Shown: positions 5,025-5,248 of the stretch, piece by piece | How the letters are laid out: every line of letters begins with the position of its first letter | Position numbering within the stretch: position 1 is the first letter of the stretch | Assembly (NCBI GenBank): GCA_003558195.1 | Contig: PWMM01000067.1 | Coordinates: 1-5,248, forward strand | Source of the DNA: Syntrophomonadaceae bacterium | GTDB taxonomy: Bacteria > Bacillota > Dethiobacteria > DTU022 | Direction of reading: 5' to 3' | DNA length: 5,248 nt | Notes under the pieces: model-generated | Told to the model about the DNA's origin: nothing | Databases searched by the model: none | What the model saw: the letters and a program-made list of their open reading frames with translations, nothing else | Translations under genes and position numbers: made by a program

Positions 5025-5067
5025 GACCGGTCGAGCGCTCTATGGATCGCTTGATCGGGCAGCTGCC
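5025..5067. repeat. Cluster of three perfect palindromes
   Basis: Two abutting 8-bp palindromes, GACCGGTC (5025-5032) and GAGCGCTC (5033-5040), are followed 17 bp later by the 10-bp palindrome GGCAGCTGCC (5058-5067), with a GATCG-CTT-GATCG direct repeat between. The cluster lies in the 136 bp between the WYL remnant (from 4998) and the second small-protein gene, which otherwise holds no intact frame. No T-run follows, so it is not a clear terminator. It may be leftover coding sequence of the regulator. Confidence 0.35.
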
Positions 5068-5134
5068 GGGTTATTGAAAACCGCGCTTTTTATAATGGAG
5101 GGTTTATCATCAAATCCTTTTCATGGTTCAACTC

Positions 5135-5248
5135 TTACTTAAATAAACGGCGCAGGGTTTTACCGGTAGCCCTGCCGGCAGCACGCCTGCCGACACGCCT
5201 GGCCATCTTCTTGGAACTGCCGCTTGATACGGCCTGGTAGTCTCCGAG
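5135..5248 (-). CDS. Small basic protein, GD-x-QA-x-SSGS family (copy 2, 5' end outside window)
   Basis: The last 37 residues and TAA of a minus-strand gene are visible; its start lies beyond the window. It repeats the pattern of copy 1: GDYQAVSSGSSKKM, then RVGRR, then GRATGK and RLFK, with 11 Lys/Arg and one Asp. About 21 of 36 positions match copy 1, and the DNA is also clearly similar, for example around 103-117 and 5229-5243. The shared core indicates an old duplication with conserved protein sequence rather than a recent copy. The function is unknown. Confidence 0.7.
   Translation of the reverse strand, partial: LGDYQAVSSGSSKKMARRVGRRAAGRATGKTLRRLFK

Noticed and set aside
1..5248. CRISPR array, tRNA/rRNA gene or insertion sequence
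   Set aside because: No regularly spaced repeats, cloverleaf-like segments, transposase motifs or terminal inverted repeats were seen.

Overview
This window looks like an accessory region of a Firmicutes-type (low-to-mid GC, Gram-positive-like) chromosome. The clues are strong purine-rich ribosome binding sites, GTG starts, an extended -10 promoter, and a mix of lineage-typical small genes with an A/T-rich, probably acquired gene. A Peptococcaceae-like (Desulfotomaculum/Pelotomaculum) origin would fit but cannot be shown from sequence alone. I see no rRNA, tRNA, CRISPR array or transposase.

Layout from left to right. Positions 2-169 (minus) encode a 55-residue very basic small protein. Positions 353-1735 (minus) encode a 460-residue putative zinc metallopeptidase with HELGH and a downstream E-x-x-AN-x-FA motif, as in ImmA/IrrE-like peptidases. 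A 197-bp divergent intergenic region holds a palindrome and an extended -10 promoter. Positions 1939-2541 (plus) encode an HD-family hydrolase with the full residue set of the (p)ppGpp hydrolase (SpoT-HD/Mesh1) family. Positions 2583-3205 (minus) hold two unrecognised open frames joined by a -1 step exactly at a U UUU UUA heptamer. A 236-bp intergenic region follows, with a perfect palindrome. Positions 3442-4662 (minus) encode an intact, A/T-rich PD-(D/E)XK nuclease of the PDDEXK_4 type. Positions 4685-4998 (minus) hold the C-terminal remnant of a WYL-domain regulator, also broken by a -1 step, this time at A AAA AAG. Positions 5135-5248 (minus) hold the 3' end of a second copy of the small basic protein found at 2-169.

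Three structural points stand out. First, the window is bracketed by two same-strand paralogues of a small basic protein, with a possible 5' scrap of a third at 272-301. Second, two frame breaks both fall on textbook -1 slippery heptamers. They may be programmed frameshift sites, decayed genes, or single-base homopolymer deletions in the assembly. Third, the motif TGACA-N6-TGTCA occurs once in each of the two larger intergenic regions before minus-strand genes, suggesting a shared regulator.

No single operon logic ties the genes together. The WYL remnant just 22 bp upstream of the PD-(D/E)XK nuclease resembles the regulator-plus-nuclease arrangement of defence islands, but that is inference. 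The HD hydrolase looks like an independent gene with its own promoter.
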